NCBI GenBank assembly: GCA_002255955.1
Contig: NKIM01000012.1
Location: 1-64,000 of the forward strand
DNA: 64,000 nt
Source of the DNA: Burkholderiales bacterium PBB2
GTDB lineage: Bacteria > Pseudomonadota > Gammaproteobacteria > Burkholderiales > Burkholderiaceae_C
Reading direction: 5' to 3'
Position numbers and translations under genes: made by a program. Position 1 is the stretch's first letter. Each line of letters opens with the position of its first letter. A model generated the notes under the pieces. It searched no databases. It saw only the letters and a list, made by a program, of their open reading frames with translations, and was not told where the DNA came from. Positions 1 to 11,425 of the stretch are shown piece after piece.

Positions 1-134
1 GCTACACCCTGGACCACACCGCGGCCAGCTTCATCTTCGACCCCGAAGGCCGGGTGCGCGTGTTCTCGCGCTATGGCTCGGGCGCGCAAGCGCTGGCCGA
101 CGACATCAAGCTGCTGCTGGCGGAGAAGCGCTGA
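1..134 (+). CDS. SCO1/SenC-family protein, C-terminal fragment (truncated by window start)
   Basis: Reading from nt 3: YTLDHTAASFIFDPEGRVRVFSRYGSGAQALADDIKLLLAEKR*, typical SCO/thioredoxin-like C-terminus. Confidence 0.7.
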   Translation, partial: YTLDHTAASFIFDPEGRVRVFSRYGSGAQALADDIKLLLAEKR

Positions 135-171
135 AACTCGAAGCCAGCTGGCGATTCGTCACGCCAAAAAG

Positions 172-197
172 AAAACGGCCCCCGGAGGGGCCGTTTT
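172..197. terminator. Intrinsic (bidirectional) terminator between SCO-family gene and rpoH
   Basis: AAAACGGCCCC-CGGA-GGGGCCGTTTT perfect stem between convergent genes. Confidence 0.85.
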
Positions 198-218
198 TCA
201 TGGCGGGTGCGTGTCGGA

Positions 219-1139
219 TCAGGCCGGAGTGAGTGCCTTGCGCATCTTCTTCATCGCCGCCACTTCGATCTGGCGGATGCGCTCGGCCGACACGCCGTAC
301 TCGGCCGCCAGCTCATGCAGGGTCATGCCACCGGACGAATCGTCGTTGACCTTGAGCCAGCGCTCCTCGACGATGCGGCGGCTGCGCTCGTCCAGGGCCT
401 CCAGTGCTCGGCTGATACCGTCGCCGGCCAGCTCGTCGCGGGCCTGGGCTTCCAGCACGCGGGTCGGTTCCTGACTGTCGTCGGCCAGGTAGGCGATGGG
501 AGCGAAACTCTCGCCGTCCTCGTCGCTTTGCGGCTCGAGCGCCACGTCGCCGCCGGACATGCGGGTTTCCATCTCCAGCACTTCTTCCGGCTTGACGTTC
601 AGCTCGCGCGCCACATGGGCCAGCTGCGCTTCGCTGAGGCTGTTGCGATGGGTTTGGTCGTCGGCCTGGTCTTCCTTCATGCTGTGCTTCATCGAGCGCA
701 GATTGAAGAACAGCTTGCGCTGGGCCTTGGTCGTGGCGACCTTGACCATGCGCCAGTTGCGCAGCACATACTCGTGGATCTCGGCCTTGATCCAATGCAT
801 GGCATAGCTGACCAGGCGTACGCCCTGGTCTGGGTCGTAGCGCTTGACGGCCTTCATCAGGCCGACATTGCCTTCCTGAATCAGGTCGCCCTGGGGCAGG
901 CCATAGCCCATGTACTGGCGCGAGATCGACACCACCAGGCGTAGGTGGGAGAGCACCAAGCGGCCGGCGGCCTCAAGATCACCACTGTCACGCAGACGGC
1001 GGGCGGCCGAGCTTTCCTCTTCCGGGGTCAGCAGGGGCAGGCGGTTGACGGCGGAGATGTATGCATCCAGGTTGCCGAGCGAGGGCACCAGCGACCAGGG
1101 GTCACGTACCGTCAGAGCAGTGGGTGTAGACAAAGTCAT
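219..1139 (-). CDS. rpoH: RNA polymerase sigma factor RpoH (sigma-32)
   Basis: Sigma-70 family motifs (GLPQGDLIQEGNVGLMKAVKRYDPDQGVRLVSYAMHWIKAEIHEYVLRNWRMVKVATTKAQRKLFFNLR); start placed at MTLSTP. Confidence 0.95.
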   Translation of the reverse strand: MTLSTPTALTVRDPWSLVPSLGNLDAYISAVNRLPLLTPEEESSAARRLRDSGDLEAAGRLVLSHLRLVVSISRQYMGYGLPQGDLIQEGNVGLMKAVKRYDPDQGVRLVSYAMHWIKAEIHEYVLRNWRMVKVATTKAQRKLFFNLRSMKHSMKEDQADDQTHRNSLSEAQLAHVARELNVKPEEVLEMETRMSGGDVALEPQSDEDGESFAPIAYLADDSQEPTRVLEAQARDELAGDGISRALEALDERSRRIVEERWLKVNDDSSGGMTLHELAAEYGVSAERIRQIEVAAMKKMRKALTPA

Positions 1140-1300
1140 CGCTTTCTTTCGCAAGCCGAACCTCAGCGGTTCCATGAGGTCAATATTAGCACTCTCGTTT
1201 AGTGAGTGCCAAATCGCTGGGGTTATTCGAGAAAGTGCATGAATATGCGCTTTTTGGTGAGTGCGCTCGCTAACTTATAGCGGCGCATCGCCGGCTTGCG

Positions 1301-1810
1301 TCAGTCCAGCAGGCCGAAATCTGGGCTGACGACCATGGTGTCGATGTCCAGCAGGATCAGCATGCGCTCGCCGATCTTGCCCAGACCGGTGATGAATCGG
1401 GCGTCCAGCGCCGCCGCCACCTCGGGCCGCGGCTTGATCTCATCGGCGCTGAGTTCCAGCACGTCGGAGACCGAGTCCACCACCACGCCGACGATGCGCT
1501 GCGCCACATTGAGCACGATCACCACGGTGAAGGCGTTGTACTCGCCGCTTTGGCCCAGGCGCATGCGCAGGTCGACGATGGGCACGATGACGCCGCGCAG
1601 ATTGACCACACCCTTGATGAAATCGGGCGAATGGGCGACGCGGGTGGGCGGCTCGTAGGAGCGGATTTCCTGCACGCGCAGGATGTCGATGCCGTATTCC
1701 TCGCCACCGATGCGGAAGGTCAGGAATTGCTGGGTGTCATGCCGGGCCTGGCCGGTGGCGGGCTGCAGGGCTTGGGCACCAGAGGAGGGAACCAGTTCGT
1801 TAGAGCTCAT
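1301..1810 (-). CDS. cheW: CheW-like chemotaxis coupling protein
   Basis: [22 protein letters not shown]...[19 protein letters not shown] CheW-domain signature. Confidence 0.92.
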   Translation of the reverse strand: MSSNELVPSSGAQALQPATGQARHDTQQFLTFRIGGEEYGIDILRVQEIRSYEPPTRVAHSPDFIKGVVNLRGVIVPIVDLRMRLGQSGEYNAFTVVIVLNVAQRIVGVVVDSVSDVLELSADEIKPRPEVAAALDARFITGLGKIGERMLILLDIDTMVVSPDFGLLD

Positions 1811-1983
1811 GGATCGGTGGGCTTGTCTGCGGTGAAGTCGGGGGAGGGCCGGTCATTCGTGAGAACGTCGCGTACTCATTTTGCAGCCATTGTGCGCCGC
1901 GCCATCGCTCGATCTGCTGCCCCCGGGCCGGGTAATTTCCCCCATGCAGTTGGCGCCCGCCGGCAGGTCAGGCCAGCGCCCAG

Positions 1984-2010
1984 AAAAAAGCCCCGCGCGG
2001 GCGGGGCTTT
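1984..2010. terminator. Intrinsic terminator downstream of ychF
   Basis: AAAAAAGCCCCGC-GCGG-GCGGGGCTTT inverted repeat. Confidence 0.8.
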
Positions 2011-2036
2011 CTCGTCGCAGAGGGCTTGCGCTTGGC

Positions 2037-3128
2037 TCAGACGTTGAACAGGAAGTTGAGCACGTCGCCGTCCTTGACCACGTATTCCTTGCCTTCGGCG
2101 CGCATCTTGCCGGCGTCCTTGGCACCTTGCTCACCCTTGTAGGTGATGAAGTCTTCATAGGCGATGGTCTGGGCGCGAATGTAGCCGCGCTCGAAGTCGG
2201 TGTGGATCACGCCGGCCGCTTGCGGGCCGGTGTCGCCCTTGTGGATGGTCCAGGCGCGCACTTCCTTCACACCGGCGGTGAAGTAGGTCTGCAGGCCCAG
2301 CAGGCTGAAGCCCGCGCGGATCAGGCGGTTCAGACCCGGCTCTTCTTGACCCATCTCGGCCAGGAACATGGCGCGGTCTTCATCGCTCATTTCCGACAGC
2401 TCGGCCTCGGTCTTGGCGCAGATGGCCACCACGGGGCCATTCTGGGCGGCGGCATACGCCTTCAAGCGGTCCAGGAAGGGGTTGTTCTCAAAACCATCTT
2501 CCGAGACATTGGCCACGAACATGGCCGGCTTGGCGGTGATCAGGCACAGGGGCTTGAGCAGCACCAGCTCTTCCTTGCTGAAGTCGATGGTGCGCACCGG
2601 CTTGGCTTCGTTCAGCGCGGCTTCACACTTCTCCAGCACCTTGACCAGGGCGATGGCTTCCTTGTCGCCGGCGCGGGCCACCTTGTTGTAGCGGTGCAGG
2701 CTCTTTTCCACCGTGCCCATATCGGCCAAGCAGAGTTCGGTCTGGATCACTTCGATGTCCGAGATCGGGTCGACCTTGCCGTTGACGTGCACCACATTGC
2801 CGTCTTCAAAGCAGCGCACCACATTGACGATGGCGTCGGTCTCACGAATGTGCGAGAGGAACTTATTCCCCAGGCCTTCGCCTTTGGAAGCGCCGGCCAC
2901 CAGGCCGGCAATGTCCACAAACTCCACCACGGCCGGCAACACACGTTCCGGCTTGACGATCTCAGCCAGGGCCTGCAGGCGCGGGTCGGGCAGTTCGACC
3001 ACGCCGACATTGGGCTCGATGGTGCAGAAGGGGTAGTTCTCGGCGGCGATGCCGGCCTTGGTCAGGGCATTGAACAGGGTGGACTTGCCGACATTGGGCA
3101 GGCCGACGATGCCGCATTTGAGGCTCAT
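2037..3128 (-). CDS. ychF: Redox-regulated ATPase/GTPase YchF
   Basis: [51 protein letters not shown]; full-length OBG-family YchF. Confidence 0.97.
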   Translation of the reverse strand: MSLKCGIVGLPNVGKSTLFNALTKAGIAAENYPFCTIEPNVGVVELPDPRLQALAEIVKPERVLPAVVEFVDIAGLVAGASKGEGLGNKFLSHIRETDAIVNVVRCFEDGNVVHVNGKVDPISDIEVIQTELCLADMGTVEKSLHRYNKVARAGDKEAIALVKVLEKCEAALNEAKPVRTIDFSKEELVLLKPLCLITAKPAMFVANVSEDGFENNPFLDRLKAYAAAQNGPVVAICAKTEAELSEMSDEDRAMFLAEMGQEEPGLNRLIRAGFSLLGLQTYFTAGVKEVRAWTIHKGDTGPQAAGVIHTDFERGYIRAQTIAYEDFITYKGEQGAKDAGKMRAEGKEYVVKDGDVLNFLFNV

Positions 3129-3357
3129 GGAGGGCTTTCTGGGGAGCTGGGTTGGAGGCCGCCGGGGCGGCCGCTGAACAAGGCGGTCTGGGAGCCCGGC
3201 TGCGGCGATGGGGCGGCAGCGAACTCGAAGCTGGGCGCGATTTTAGGCCAAGGCAGCGCCGGGCCGTGTCAGGGACGCTCCGGCCGGCCTCGGCGGCGCC
3301 GCAACAGCAGCCTCCCCACTCGCCTCAGGCCTTGCTGCGCCTGCCTACAATGCCGCG

Positions 3358-4470
3358 ATGCAAACATATGACGTCCTGGTGCGTGGCAGCGGCTGCGTCG
3401 GCCGCAGTCTGGCGCTGGCCCTCGGGGCACAGGGCCTGCGCGTGGCCCTGCTCGGCAGCGCCGAAGCCACGCCCACCCAGCGTGAGGATTTGCGCAGCTA
3501 TGCGCTGAACGCAGCGGCTGTGCGCTTGCTGCGTGATCTCAAAGTCTGGGAATCGCTGCCGCCCAGCGCCGTCAGCCCGGTCTATGACATGAAGATCCAC
3601 GGCGATGCCCCGGGCTCGCTGTTGGAGTTCTCGGCCTGGAGTCAGGGCGTGTCGGAGTTGGCCTTCATCGTCGATGCCGGCGCGCTGGAGCAACAGCTGG
3701 CGGTGGCTTTGCGTTTTTCGCCCCATGTGCAGCTGGTCGACGCGCCGGTGCCCGCGGCGCTGACGGCGCTGTGCGAAGGCCGTGCCTCGGCCGCGCGATC
3801 CGAACTGGGTGTGAAGTTCGAACTCAACAGCTACGGGCAGCGCGGCATTGCCGCCCGCCTGCGTTGCGAGCGGCCGCACCAGGGCGTGGCCCGGCAGTGG
3901 TTCCGTTCGCCCGATGTGCTGGCCTTGCTGCCCATCGCGGCGCCGGAGGCGGGTGCCTCTTATGGTTTGGTCTGGTCGGTGCCAGAGGCGCGGGCCGACG
4001 AGCTGCTGGCTCTGGATGAGGCCAGCTTCGAAGCGGCGCTGAACGACATCTGTGGCGCCGAGGTCGGTGGGCTGAGCCTGGTCAGTGCACGCGGTGCCTG
4101 GCCGCTGGCTCTGGCGCGGGCCGAACCGGTGCAGGGCCCCGGTTGGGTTTTGCTGGGCGACGCCGCGCACCTGGTGCATCCGCTGGCCGGCCAGGGCCTG
4201 AACCTGGGTCTGGCCGATGTGGCCGCGCTGGCGCGGGTGTTGGCTGGGCGCGAAAGCTGGCGGCCTTTGGGTGATGAGCGCCTCTTGCGCCGCTATGCTC
4301 GCGAACGTCAGCTCGACACCTGGGCCATGGGCGAGTTGACCGACGGCCTGCTGCGCTTGTTCGCCAGCGATCTGGGCCCCGTGCGCCGCTTGCGCAACCA
4401 GGGCCTGAATACTTTGAATTCCCTTTCCCCCCTGAAGCGCTGGCTGACGGCGCGGGCGCTTGGCGCCTGA
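3358..4470 (+). CDS. UbiH/UbiF-type FAD-dependent monooxygenase
   Basis: N-terminal FAD motif plus GWVLLGDAAHLVHPLAGQGLNLGLADVAAL signature. Confidence 0.88.
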   Translation: MQTYDVLVRGSGCVGRSLALALGAQGLRVALLGSAEATPTQREDLRSYALNAAAVRLLRDLKVWESLPPSAVSPVYDMKIHGDAPGSLLEFSAWSQGVSELAFIVDAGALEQQLAVALRFSPHVQLVDAPVPAALTALCEGRASAARSELGVKFELNSYGQRGIAARLRCERPHQGVARQWFRSPDVLALLPIAAPEAGASYGLVWSVPEARADELLALDEASFEAALNDICGAEVGGLSLVSARGAWPLALARAEPVQGPGWVLLGDAAHLVHPLAGQGLNLGLADVAALARVLAGRESWRPLGDERLLRRYARERQLDTWAMGELTDGLLRLFASDLGPVRRLRNQGLNTLNSLSPLKRWLTARALGA

Positions 4471-4490
4471 GACCCCGCAACTTCTTCTCC

Positions 4491-5234
4491 ATGAGTCTGA
4501 CAACAATGCTGAACTTGAAGACCCTGGCGGTGGCGAGTCTCGCCGTCTGCCTGCCTGTGCTGGCCACGGCCAATGAAGCGGTGATCCGCAAGAGCCTGAG
4601 CGAGAAGCTGCCCGGCATGCCCAAGATCGAAGAGGTGCGTCAAAGCGCGCTGCCGGGTCTGTGGGAAGTGCGCATCGGCAACGAGATCCGCTACACCGAC
4701 CCGACCGGCAGCTATCTGGTCGAGGGCGAGGTCATCGATCTGCGCACCCGCAAGAATCTGACCGAAGAGCGCCTGAACAAGATCAACCAGGTCGACTTTG
4801 CCGCCCTGCCTTTGAAAGACGCCGTGGTCTGGAAGAACGGCAATGGCAAGCGCCGCATCGCCGTGTTCGCTGACCCGAACTGTGGCTACTGCAAGCGTTT
4901 CGAGCGCGCTCTGCAAGACGTCAAGGACATCACCGTCTACACCTTCCTGGTGCCCATCCTCGGTGGCGATTCTCCCGAGAAGGCCCGCTCGATCTGGTGC
5001 GCCAAGGATGCAACCGTGAGCTGGCAAGGCTGGATGCTGGACGGCAAGGCGCCGGTCAAGCCCACCGCCGCCTGCGACGACGGCGCCATCGAACGCAACA
5101 CGGCCATGATGCGTCGCTTCCACGTCAACGGCACGCCGGCCATCTTCTTTGAAGACGGCAGCCGCGTGCCGGGTGCCCTGGGTGCCGATCAGCTGGAAAA
5201 GCGCCTGCAGGCGGTGTCCGCGGCCAAGTCCTGA
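4491..5234 (+). CDS. dsbC: Thiol:disulfide interchange protein DsbC
   Basis: Signal peptide, DsbC N-terminal dimerisation region, CGYC active site in FADPNCGYCKRFE. Confidence 0.93.
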   Translation: MSLTTMLNLKTLAVASLAVCLPVLATANEAVIRKSLSEKLPGMPKIEEVRQSALPGLWEVRIGNEIRYTDPTGSYLVEGEVIDLRTRKNLTEERLNKINQVDFAALPLKDAVVWKNGNGKRRIAVFADPNCGYCKRFERALQDVKDITVYTFLVPILGGDSPEKARSIWCAKDATVSWQGWMLDGKAPVKPTAACDDGAIERNTAMMRRFHVNGTPAIFFEDGSRVPGALGADQLEKRLQAVSAAKS

Positions 5235-5326
5235 ATGGCATGAAGACGGCCGCTGTGGCTGGGCTTGATCCGATCGATCAAGGCCAGCGCAGCCGCACTT
5301 TTTGACCTGCAGACCCGGCGCGGGTC

Positions 5327-5857
5327 TTGATAAAAACTGTGTTCTCGTTTGTTGACCCGGAGCATCCCCGCATGTCCGCCGCCCCTCTTGCCCAGCCTTC
5401 CGAGCCCATGAAGACGCTGTCACCCTTGCCGCTGCATCCTGTGGCGTTGAAGCTCGGGCATCTGGGCCTCTTGCCCTTTGTGGCCGGCGCCTTGTTGATC
5501 TGGTTGATTGGCGACCGCAACCTGGAGGCTCACGCCTTTGTGACCTTGGCCACCTCGGCCTACGCGGCCTTGGTGATCTCGTTTCTGGGCGGCATCTATT
5601 GGGGCTTTGCCTTCCGCATGCCCGAGGCCACGGCCCAGCCCTTCGTCTGGGGCATCATGCCTTCGCTGGGGGCCTGGGTGGCCGTGGTGATGCCGGCCTA
5701 TGCCGGCCTGGTCTTGCAGGGTGGCATGCTGATCATCTGCTACCTGGTGGACCGTCGGCTCTACCCTGAGTTTGGTGCCGGAGCCTGGTTGACCTTGCGT
5801 TTTCGCTTGAGCGCGGGCGCGGCCCTGTGCTGCTTCTTGGCTGCGGCAGGGAGCTGA
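5327..5857 (+). CDS. DUF3429-like membrane protein
   Basis: Hydrophobic segments with LGGIYWGFAF; start could be the internal Met at MSAAPLAQ. Confidence 0.7.
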   Translation: MIKTVFSFVDPEHPRMSAAPLAQPSEPMKTLSPLPLHPVALKLGHLGLLPFVAGALLIWLIGDRNLEAHAFVTLATSAYAALVISFLGGIYWGFAFRMPEATAQPFVWGIMPSLGAWVAVVMPAYAGLVLQGGMLIICYLVDRRLYPEFGAGAWLTLRFRLSAGAALCCFLAAAGS

Positions 5858-5861
5858 GGCG

Positions 5862-7658
5862 GTGGCCGACATTCGTTATCGCATTGAACTCGACCAGGCC
5901 TGCGAACACCAGTTTCTGGTCACCCTGACCCTGGCCGCTCCGGCAGCCGAGCAGACGGTGAGCCTGCCGGCCTGGATTCCCGGCAGTTATCTGCTGCGGG
6001 AATTCGCCCGCCATCTGAGCGGCCTCACGGCCAGCCAGGGCAGCCGCGAGCTGGAGCTGGAGCAACTGGACAAGGCCACCTGGCGCGTCGCGTGCAGCGG
6101 CCGCAGCGCCCTGGTGCTGCGCTATCGGGTCTATGCCTTCGACCCCTCGGTGCGCGCTGCGTTTCTGGACAGCCAACGCGGCTTCTTCAATGGCAGCAGC
6201 CTGTGCCTGCGGGTCCACGGCCGCGAGGACCAGCCCCATGTGCTGGAGCTGGCCGGCTTGCCCGAGGGCTGGCAAGTGGCCACGGCCATGCCGCAAAGCG
6301 ATGATGGCAGCTATCTCGCCGCCGACTACGACGAGCTGATCGATCACCCCTTCGAGCTCGGCCGCTTCTGGCAGGGGCGCTTCAGTGCCGGTGGCGCAGA
6401 GCATCAGCTGGTGGTCAGCGGTGCCTTGCCGTCTTTCGATGGCGAGCGCTTGCTGGCCGACACCCAGCGCATCTGCGAGGCCCAGATCCAGTTCTGGCAC
6501 GGCCCGGCGGCCAAGCGGCGCAGCCCTCTGCCATTTGAGCGTTATGTCTTTTTCCTGAACACCGTGGATGAGGGTTATGGCGGACTGGAGCATCGCGCCA
6601 GCACGGCCTTGCTCTCTCCCCGCCGTGACCTGCCGCGCCATGAGCAGAGCGACAGCAGCGAGGGCTATGTGCGCCTGCTGGGTCTGATCAGCCACGAGTA
6701 CTTCCACACCTGGAACGTCAAGCGCCTGCGCCCGGCCAACTACCTGCAGCTGGATTACACCCAGGAAAACTACACCGAGCTGCTCTGGTTCTTCGAGGGC
6801 TTCACCTCCTATTACGACGAGTTGATGCTGGTGCGCACCGGCTTGATCGACGAGGCGCGCTACCTCAAGCTGCTGTCCGCCACGCTCAGCGGTGTGCTCG
6901 CGACGCCGGGGCGCAAGGTGCAGAGCGTGGCCATGGCCAGCTTCGATGCCTGGGTCAAGTACTACCGCCAGGACGAGAACTCGCCCAACAGCACCATCAG
7001 CTACTACGGCAAGGGCGCCTTGCTGGCGCTGGCGCTGGACCTGAGCTTGCGCCTGCGCCATGCCGACGGCGAGGCCGCCACCAGCCTGGACGAGCTGATG
7101 CGCGGCCTCTGGCAGCGCCACGCGGTGGGCGAGGGCGCCAACGGCGGCATTCGCGAGGCCGACATTCTCAATCTGCTGGCCGAGCTGGGCGGCCCGGCCC
7201 TGGCCCAGCAGCTGGCGCAATGGGTGCATGGCACCGAGGATCTGCCCTTGCTGCCGCTGTTCGAGCGCCTGGGCGTGCAGCTGCGTGCGGACAAGCAGAC
7301 CCTGGCCCAGCGCCTGGGCCTGCGCTTGAACGACGCGGCCGGTCCGCTGAACATCAAGCAGGTGCTGGCCGGCTCGGCCGCGGCGGCGGCGGGCTTGTGC
7401 GCCGGCGATGAAATCATCGGCTGCCAGGGTTGGCGCTTGCGCCGGCTCGACGATGCCTTGCTGACCCTGGCACCCGGCCAGCAGCAGCTGCACTTGCTGG
7501 TCTCGCGTGACCAGCGCTTGCTGGATGTGCAGCTGGACCTGCCCAGTGCCAGCGCAGCGGCCACGGTCGGCGCCAGCACCACGCCGGTGCAGCTGTGCCT
7601 GGCCGACAAGGCGCCGGCGCGTGCACTGAGCCTGCGCCGGGCATGGCTGACCGGCTGA
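5862..7658 (+). CDS. M61-family metallopeptidase (glycyl aminopeptidase-like) with C-terminal PDZ
   Basis: SHEYFHTWNVKRLRP zinc-binding HExxH-like motif (HEYFH) and C-terminal PDZ-like region; GTG start. Confidence 0.9.
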   Translation: MADIRYRIELDQACEHQFLVTLTLAAPAAEQTVSLPAWIPGSYLLREFARHLSGLTASQGSRELELEQLDKATWRVACSGRSALVLRYRVYAFDPSVRAAFLDSQRGFFNGSSLCLRVHGREDQPHVLELAGLPEGWQVATAMPQSDDGSYLAADYDELIDHPFELGRFWQGRFSAGGAEHQLVVSGALPSFDGERLLADTQRICEAQIQFWHGPAAKRRSPLPFERYVFFLNTVDEGYGGLEHRASTALLSPRRDLPRHEQSDSSEGYVRLLGLISHEYFHTWNVKRLRPANYLQLDYTQENYTELLWFFEGFTSYYDELMLVRTGLIDEARYLKLLSATLSGVLATPGRKVQSVAMASFDAWVKYYRQDENSPNSTISYYGKGALLALALDLSLRLRHADGEAATSLDELMRGLWQRHAVGEGANGGIREADILNLLAELGGPALAQQLAQWVHGTEDLPLLPLFERLGVQLRADKQTLAQRLGLRLNDAAGPLNIKQVLAGSAAAAAGLCAGDEIIGCQGWRLRRLDDALLTLAPGQQQLHLLVSRDQRLLDVQLDLPSASAAATVGASTTPVQLCLADKAPARALSLRRAWLTG

Positions 7659-8905
7659 CTCCCTCAAGCCGCGACGCCGGCTCCGCCCGGCCCCGCTGGC
7701 CCGCCGGGCCGCGTCGCCGCTGGCTGCTGCCGGCCGTCTTGAGCGTGCCCGTGCTGGTGCTGCATGGCTGCCTCGGCGATGCGGTCGGCGAGATGCACGA
7801 GCGCTGGACCGACATGGCCGAGATGCCGCCACGCCTCAGCGTCAGCTATGTGCGCGAGTTGCAGCAGAGCCGCCCTTCGCCTGCTGCGGCTCAGGCTCCC
7901 GTTCCGCCGCGGCCAGTGCGACCGCCAGCCCATGCGGTAAAGCCGCAGGCTTTGGCTGCATCGGCCCCCAAGCCTTCCCTGGAGCCGGAGCCGATCCAAA
8001 CGCTTGAGCCCGCCGAGCCATCGCCGCCGCCCGAGCTGGCTGCCTCTGCGCCATCACCCGAGCTCGCCGCGGCAGCGTCGGCACTCGAGGCTCTTCCCAG
8101 TGCGCTGACCCCGGCTTTGGCGGCCAGTGACACCGCGCCTGCGCCGAAGTCCGACACGCCGGCCTTTCAGCCCGGCCCGGAATGGCCGCCCTCGACCCGG
8201 CTGCGCTATGACCTGACCGGCAATTACCGCGGCGCCGTCACCGGCGATGCGCAGGTGGAGTGGATCCGCGAAGGCAGTCGCTACCAGGTGCATCTCGATG
8301 TGTCGGTCGGCCCGAGCTTCGCGCCCCTGATCTCGCGTCGCATGAGCAGCGACGGCCAGCTGACGCCTCAGGGCATCGCGCCGCAGCGCTATGACGAAGA
8401 CACGCGCATGCTGTTCAACCGGCGCCGTGTCAGCGTGCTGTTTCAGGGAGAGCAGCTGACCCTGGCCAACGGCCGGGTCGAGGCCTCGGCCCCGGGCATG
8501 CAGGACGCTGCCAGCCAGTTTGTGCAGCTGACCTGGCTCTTCCTGACCGGCCGCCAGACCTTGCGCGAAGGCCTGGTGCTGGAGCTGCCACTGGCCCTGC
8601 CGCGCCGCCAGTACCGTTGGCGCTACGAGGTGCTGGGACGCGAAACCCTGGCCACGCCCATGGGCGAGCTGGACACCTGGCATCTCAAGCCCTCGGTGGT
8701 GGCCGGCGGTGGCGACTTGACCGCCGAAGTCTGGCTGGCGCCTACCTTGCAGTACCTGCCCGTGCGCCTGCGCATCCGCCAGGACGAACAGACCTACATC
8801 GATCTCATGCTCAAGGCGCCTCCGGCCCAGGCAGCCGAGGGCTCGCCTGCCCCAGCGCCTATAGTGAAGCCCAAGATCGACACCCCGAACCCCAACCTTC
8901 CCTGA
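7643..8905 (+). CDS. DUF3108-domain protein
   Basis: Pro/Ala-rich linker then [25 protein letters not shown]; overlaps end of preceding gene by 16 bp. Confidence 0.75.
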   Translation: MADRLTPSSRDAGSARPRWPAGPRRRWLLPAVLSVPVLVLHGCLGDAVGEMHERWTDMAEMPPRLSVSYVRELQQSRPSPAAAQAPVPPRPVRPPAHAVKPQALAASAPKPSLEPEPIQTLEPAEPSPPPELAASAPSPELAAAASALEALPSALTPALAASDTAPAPKSDTPAFQPGPEWPPSTRLRYDLTGNYRGAVTGDAQVEWIREGSRYQVHLDVSVGPSFAPLISRRMSSDGQLTPQGIAPQRYDEDTRMLFNRRRVSVLFQGEQLTLANGRVEASAPGMQDAASQFVQLTWLFLTGRQTLREGLVLELPLALPRRQYRWRYEVLGRETLATPMGELDTWHLKPSVVAGGGDLTAEVWLAPTLQYLPVRLRIRQDEQTYIDLMLKAPPAQAAEGSPAPAPIVKPKIDTPNPNLP

Positions 8906-8924
8906 GCCAAGGAGTGAGACTCAT

Positions 8925-9722
8925 ATGAGCAGTTACGAATGCATCATCACCGCCGTGCACGGCGAGGGCCCGCGCAAGACCGCCCTGATCACCCTGAACC
9001 GCCCCAAGGCCTTGAACGCGCTGAGCGACCCGCTGTTCGACGAGCTGGGCGAGGCCCTGCTTGCTTTTGATGCGGACGACAGCATCGGCTGCATCGTGCT
9101 GACCGGCTCCGAGCGTGCCTTCGCCGCCGGTGCCGACATCCCGACCCTGGCCCAGCATGATTTCCAGAGCGCCGTGCGCACCGACATGATCACGCGCAAC
9201 TGGGAGCACATCCTGCGCGTCAAGAAGCCGGTGATCGCGGCCGTGGCCGGCTTCGCCCTGGGCGGCGGTTGCGAGCTGGCCATGATGTGCGACTTCATCA
9301 TCGCCGCCGACACCGCCAAGTTCGGCCAGCCCGAAGTGAAGCTCGGCGTCACGCCGGGTGCCGGCGGTACCCAGCGCCTGCCGCGTGCCGTGGGCAAGGC
9401 CAAGGCCATGGACCTGCTGCTGACCGCCCGCATGATGGATGCAGCCGAGGCCGAACGCAGCGGCCTGGTCTCGCGCGTGGTGCCGGCCGACAAGCTGCTG
9501 GAAGAAGCCCTGGCGGCGGCCGAGGCCATCAACGGCTTCAGCGCCCCGGCCCTGCAGCTGATCAAGGAGCTGGTCAACCGCAGCTTTGAGAGCGGCCTGA
9601 AGGAAGGCGTGACCTCCGAGCGCCGCGTTTTCCATGCCGTCTTCGGCACTGATGACCAGCGCGAAGGCATGGATGCCTTCTTGAACAAGCGGCCGCCGGT
9701 GTTTCGCCATGGCAAACGCTGA
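8925..9722 (+). CDS. Enoyl-CoA hydratase/isomerase (crotonase family)
   Basis: AFAAGADI and [42 protein letters not shown] crotonase signature. Confidence 0.95.
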   Translation: MSSYECIITAVHGEGPRKTALITLNRPKALNALSDPLFDELGEALLAFDADDSIGCIVLTGSERAFAAGADIPTLAQHDFQSAVRTDMITRNWEHILRVKKPVIAAVAGFALGGGCELAMMCDFIIAADTAKFGQPEVKLGVTPGAGGTQRLPRAVGKAKAMDLLLTARMMDAAEAERSGLVSRVVPADKLLEEALAAAEAINGFSAPALQLIKELVNRSFESGLKEGVTSERRVFHAVFGTDDQREGMDAFLNKRPPVFRHGKR

Positions 9723-9742
9723 GGGGCCGTTGGCGTAAGAAA

Positions 9743-9766
9743 AAAGGGAGGCCGTGGCCTCCCTTT
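9743..9766. terminator. Bidirectional intrinsic terminator between crotonase and lysS
   Basis: AAAGGGAGGCC-GT-GGCCTCCCTTT perfect inverted repeat between convergent genes. Confidence 0.85.
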
Positions 9767-9788
9767 CCTTATTTGGCCTGCCGACCGA

Positions 9789-11318
9789 TCAAGCTTCGCG
9801 GCGCAGCGCCGGGAACAAGATGATGTCGCGGATGCTGGGCGAATCGGTGATGAGCATCATCAGGCGGTCGATGCCGATGCCGCAGCCGCCGGTCGGGGGC
9901 ATGCCGTATTCCAGGGCGCGGATGAAGTCGGCGTCAAAGAACATGGCTTCTTCGTCGCCAGCGTCCTTGTTGGCCACCTGGGCGTGGAAGCGGGCGGCCT
10001 GGTCTTCGGCGTCATTCAGCTCGGAGAAGCCATTGGCGTACTCGCGGCCGGTGATGAAGAGCTCGAAGCGCTCGGTGATCTTGGGGTTGCTGTCCGAGGC
10101 GCGGGCCAGGGGCGAGACTTCGACGGGGTAGTCGATGATGAAGGTCGGCTGCCAGAGCTTTTCTTCCACCACGGCCTCGAACATGCCGAACTGCAGCTCG
10201 GGCAGGGTCCAGTGCTTGGGGGCTTCTTCGCCCATCTCCTTGAGCTTGGCGCGCAGCAGATCGGCGTCGTCGGCCTCAGCCTCGCTCAGGCCGGCATGCA
10301 CGACCAGGGATTGGCGCACCGAGAGGCGAGCAAAGGGCTCGTCCAGATGCACGTCCTTGCCGGCGTAGCTCACGCGGGCATTGCCGCTGGCGGCGCGCGC
10401 GGCGTGGCGCAGCACTTCCTCGGTGAAGTCCATCAGATCATGGTGCGTCCAGTAGGCCGCATAGAACTCCATCATCGTGAACTCGGGGTTGTGACGGACC
10501 GAGATGCCTTCGTTGCGGAAGTTGCGGTTGATCTCGAACACGCGCTCGAATCCGCCCACGATCAGGCGCTTGAGGTAGAGCTCGGGCGCGATGCGCAGGT
10601 ACATCTCCTGGTCCAGCGCGTTGTGATGGGTGATGAAGGGCTTGGCGTTCGCGCCACCCGGGATCGGGTGCAGCATGGGCGTTTCCACTTCCAGGAAGCT
10701 GTGCTCGACCATGAAGCTGCGGATCGAGGACACGGCCTTGGAGCGGGCAATGAAGCGGGCGCGGGCGTGCTCGTCGGTGATCAGGTCGACGTAGCGCTGG
10801 CGGTACTTCTGCTCCTGGTCGGCCATGCCGTGGAATTTGTCCGGCAAGGGGCGCAGGCTCTTGGTCAAGAGGCGCAGGGTGGTGACGCGAACCGACAGCT
10901 CGCCGGTCTTGGTCTTGAACAGCTGGCCTTCGGCGCCGACGATGTCGCCCAGGTCCATGTGCTTGAAGGCGTCGTAGCTTTCCTCGCCGACCCCGTCCTT
11001 GGTGACGAAGAGCTGGATGCGGCCGGTCGCGTCTTGCAGGGTGCCGAATGAGGCCTTGCCCATCACGCGCTTGAGCATCAGGCGGCCCGCCACCGAGACG
11101 GCCACGGCCTGCGGCTCCAGCGTTTCATTGTCCAGATCGCCATAACGCTGGTTCAGCGGCAGGGCGCGGTGCTGGGGTTTGAAATCGTTGGGGAAGGGAA
11201 CGGCGGTTTTGGCGCGCAGGGCGGCCAGTTTCTCGCGGCGTTCGGTGATCAGCTGGTTCTCGTCCTGGGCTGCAGGGGCGTGGTGCGGAGCGGGAGGGGT
11301 GTGCTGGGTCATCATCAA
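9789..11318 (-). CDS. lysS: Lysyl-tRNA synthetase (class II)
   Basis: Class II aaRS motifs ([43 protein letters not shown]). Confidence 0.97.
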   Translation of the reverse strand: MMMTQHTPPAPHHAPAAQDENQLITERREKLAALRAKTAVPFPNDFKPQHRALPLNQRYGDLDNETLEPQAVAVSVAGRLMLKRVMGKASFGTLQDATGRIQLFVTKDGVGEESYDAFKHMDLGDIVGAEGQLFKTKTGELSVRVTTLRLLTKSLRPLPDKFHGMADQEQKYRQRYVDLITDEHARARFIARSKAVSSIRSFMVEHSFLEVETPMLHPIPGGANAKPFITHHNALDQEMYLRIAPELYLKRLIVGGFERVFEINRNFRNEGISVRHNPEFTMMEFYAAYWTHHDLMDFTEEVLRHAARAASGNARVSYAGKDVHLDEPFARLSVRQSLVVHAGLSEAEADDADLLRAKLKEMGEEAPKHWTLPELQFGMFEAVVEEKLWQPTFIIDYPVEVSPLARASDSNPKITERFELFITGREYANGFSELNDAEDQAARFHAQVANKDAGDEEAMFFDADFIRALEYGMPPTGGCGIGIDRLMMLITDSPSIRDIILFPALRREA

Positions 11319-11425
11319 CTCGTTGAATTTGCTCCGATTTTAGGCGCTTATCGAAGCGTGCTTTGATGCACCCTAGAATGTTGATCATTCGTAACCACAG
11401 GTACCCGATGTTCGGTGGCCTTCTC

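Noticed and set aside
1881-3371. 496-aa plus-strand ORF
   Set aside because: Antisense of ychF, spans a terminator and intergenic DNA; not protein-like.
5733-7832. 699-aa minus-strand ORF
   Set aside because: Opposite the M61 peptidase and DUF3108 genes; Gln/Ala/Arg-rich artefact of GC-rich codon bias.
11319-11425. Searched for an ops/JUMPstart (GGCGGTAG) element upstream of the glycan operon
   Set aside because: No such motif seen; only a weak TAGAAT -10-like sequence.
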